Shown piece by piece: positions 63,124-64,000 of a stretch of DNA of 64,000 bases (position 1 is its first letter; each line of letters begins with the position of its first letter). The notes under the pieces were generated by a model, which saw only the letters and a list, made by a program, of their open reading frames with translations, did no database searches and was not told where the DNA came from. Made by a program: the position numbers and the translations under genes. The DNA is from Rhyzopertha dominica. Taxonomy: Eukaryota > Arthropoda > Insecta > Coleoptera > Bostrichidae. The stretch covers positions 20,890,286 through 20,954,285 of the forward strand of contig QCXZ01000064.1 in NCBI GenBank assembly GCA_025024175.1. The letters are read 5' to 3'.

Positions 63124-64000
63124 ATGATGGAAGAAACGGTTGAGCTGTATATTTACGATTTATCAAAAGGTGCTGCGCCTATGTTAATAGGTAAATTTGT
63201 TTCTTTTTTCATTTCATCATGACAGTAATTTTTCCTTTGCTTTGCAGGCAAGGCAATCTGGCACACGTCAATAGTAATTTATGGTCGAGAATACTATTTT
63301 GGGCGAAAAGGAATCGTAATTCAAAACCCTGTAAGTTAACGCACTTACATTTTATAAGCATACACATATGTCATATGAAAATTCTAAACTGAAATAAGCA
63401 TGCTAAAAGAACACTATTTTAGTAACTATCGATCTCTATACATTTCAGTTTCCTAAAAAACAATTACTACATTTTAAAGAGATTAGTGCATGCCTATTTA
63501 TGGTTTTAATTGTATGATCATGATTAAATCAGTCACTAATTTCATTTAAATATGCGTCACTTTTTAGGACAAGCCCTATAAAAAACAGAATTTAGGTGTA
63601 ACTAAAGTTCCACACTCTGTTTTTAAAAGCTACATCGATGGACTGTCAAGATCTACTTTTAAGTAAGTGCTGAAAGTTTGTGTAAAATGTATTGTTTGTC
63701 AGATTTTTTGTACTACTTTTCCCTTCTAATAACGTCATAATAATAATGTTTATTCATCTAGAATTAAACTAGAATCAGACTAGTCAATGACATTTAAACA
63801 AGGACATTTATATTAAAAACACTACAGTAAATATAGTAAAATTAGGCATATACGATACATCTTGAATATTAAAATAAAATCTAAACATTCTTCATTGCTA
63901 TAATAGGTTCTATTAAGACAGACACATATCAACTTTTAGTCAAATCAAGATTTGCTAAGCTGATTTGGATGAGTTTTGTTTCACGAGTCTTATCGAATAG
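63124..64000 (+). CDS. DeSI-1-like PPPDE peptidase, copy C (partial, runs off the window)
   Basis: Exons 63,124-63,190, 63,248-63,330 and 63,568-63,662 are open and have the same lengths (67, 83, 95) and phases as copies A and B. They encode the N-terminal PPPDE half with ELYIYDLSKG and catalytic His in IWHTSIVIYGREYYFG, then the FK-NYIDGLS-type block ending at a GTAAGT donor. The Cys exon lies beyond base 64,000. FGRKGIVIQNP replaces the FG.KGIEIQ.P of the other copies. Intron 2 is nearly the same as in copy B, whereas intron 3 keeps sequence shared with copy A. Nothing seen so far disables it. Confidence 0.8.

Overview
The window reads as nuclear DNA of a beetle. The base composition is AT-rich, genes are split by GT-AG introns as short as about 50 nt, and one gene encodes a furin-processed coleoptericin-type antimicrobial peptide, a family known from Coleoptera. 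Single Ns mark unresolved assembly positions. There are no operons, ribosome-binding sites or CRISPR arrays.

Layout. 1-10.9 kb is intergenic: decayed mariner-type transposons (2.8-3.05 and 4.6-5.3 kb), a tRNA-like sequence inside an inverted repeat (2.0-2.2 kb) and a pair of hairpin elements (6.46-6.82 kb). 10,903-34,870 is one carboxylesterase gene on the + strand that can be joined from six exons into a 554-residue secreted enzyme with a complete Ser-Glu-His triad. Its introns are full of mobile DNA. The 13.4-kb third intron holds a decayed DDE transposon and a large foldback element (15,501-25,201, 8-bp target duplication) whose arms are arrays of an almost invariant 147-bp unit. A young Ty3/gypsy retrotransposon (16,065-22,026, 4-bp target duplication) sits inside the left arm. 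Later introns carry another Tc1/mariner-type pseudogene and a hAT derivative.

34.9-64 kb is an immunity and protease-like gene cluster. It holds three coleoptericin-type loci on the - strand: one intact (37.1-37.6 kb), one reduced to its two ends (46.9-47.1 kb), and one broken by frameshifts and a deletion (49.6-50.1 kb). It also holds three tandem DeSI-1-like PPPDE-domain genes on the + strand: A intact (41.6-43.8 kb), B split by a 6.2-kb LTR element (53.6-61.0 kb), and C running off the right edge (63.1 kb onward). The order coleoptericin-DeSI A, coleoptericin copies-DeSI B, DeSI C suggests that segments carrying both gene types were duplicated and then eroded by deletions, gene conversion and transposon insertion. 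Further mobile DNA lies between them: a hAT-type element with a perfect 8-bp target duplication (38.6-39.9 kb), a MITE (40.0-40.4 kb) and a Penelope-like fragment (44.7-45.3 kb).

The esterase (secreted hydrolase), the coleoptericin (secreted antibacterial peptide) and the DeSI-like genes (intracellular isopeptidase-like) share no evident pathway. All calls come from reading the sequence; no database search or transcript evidence was available.
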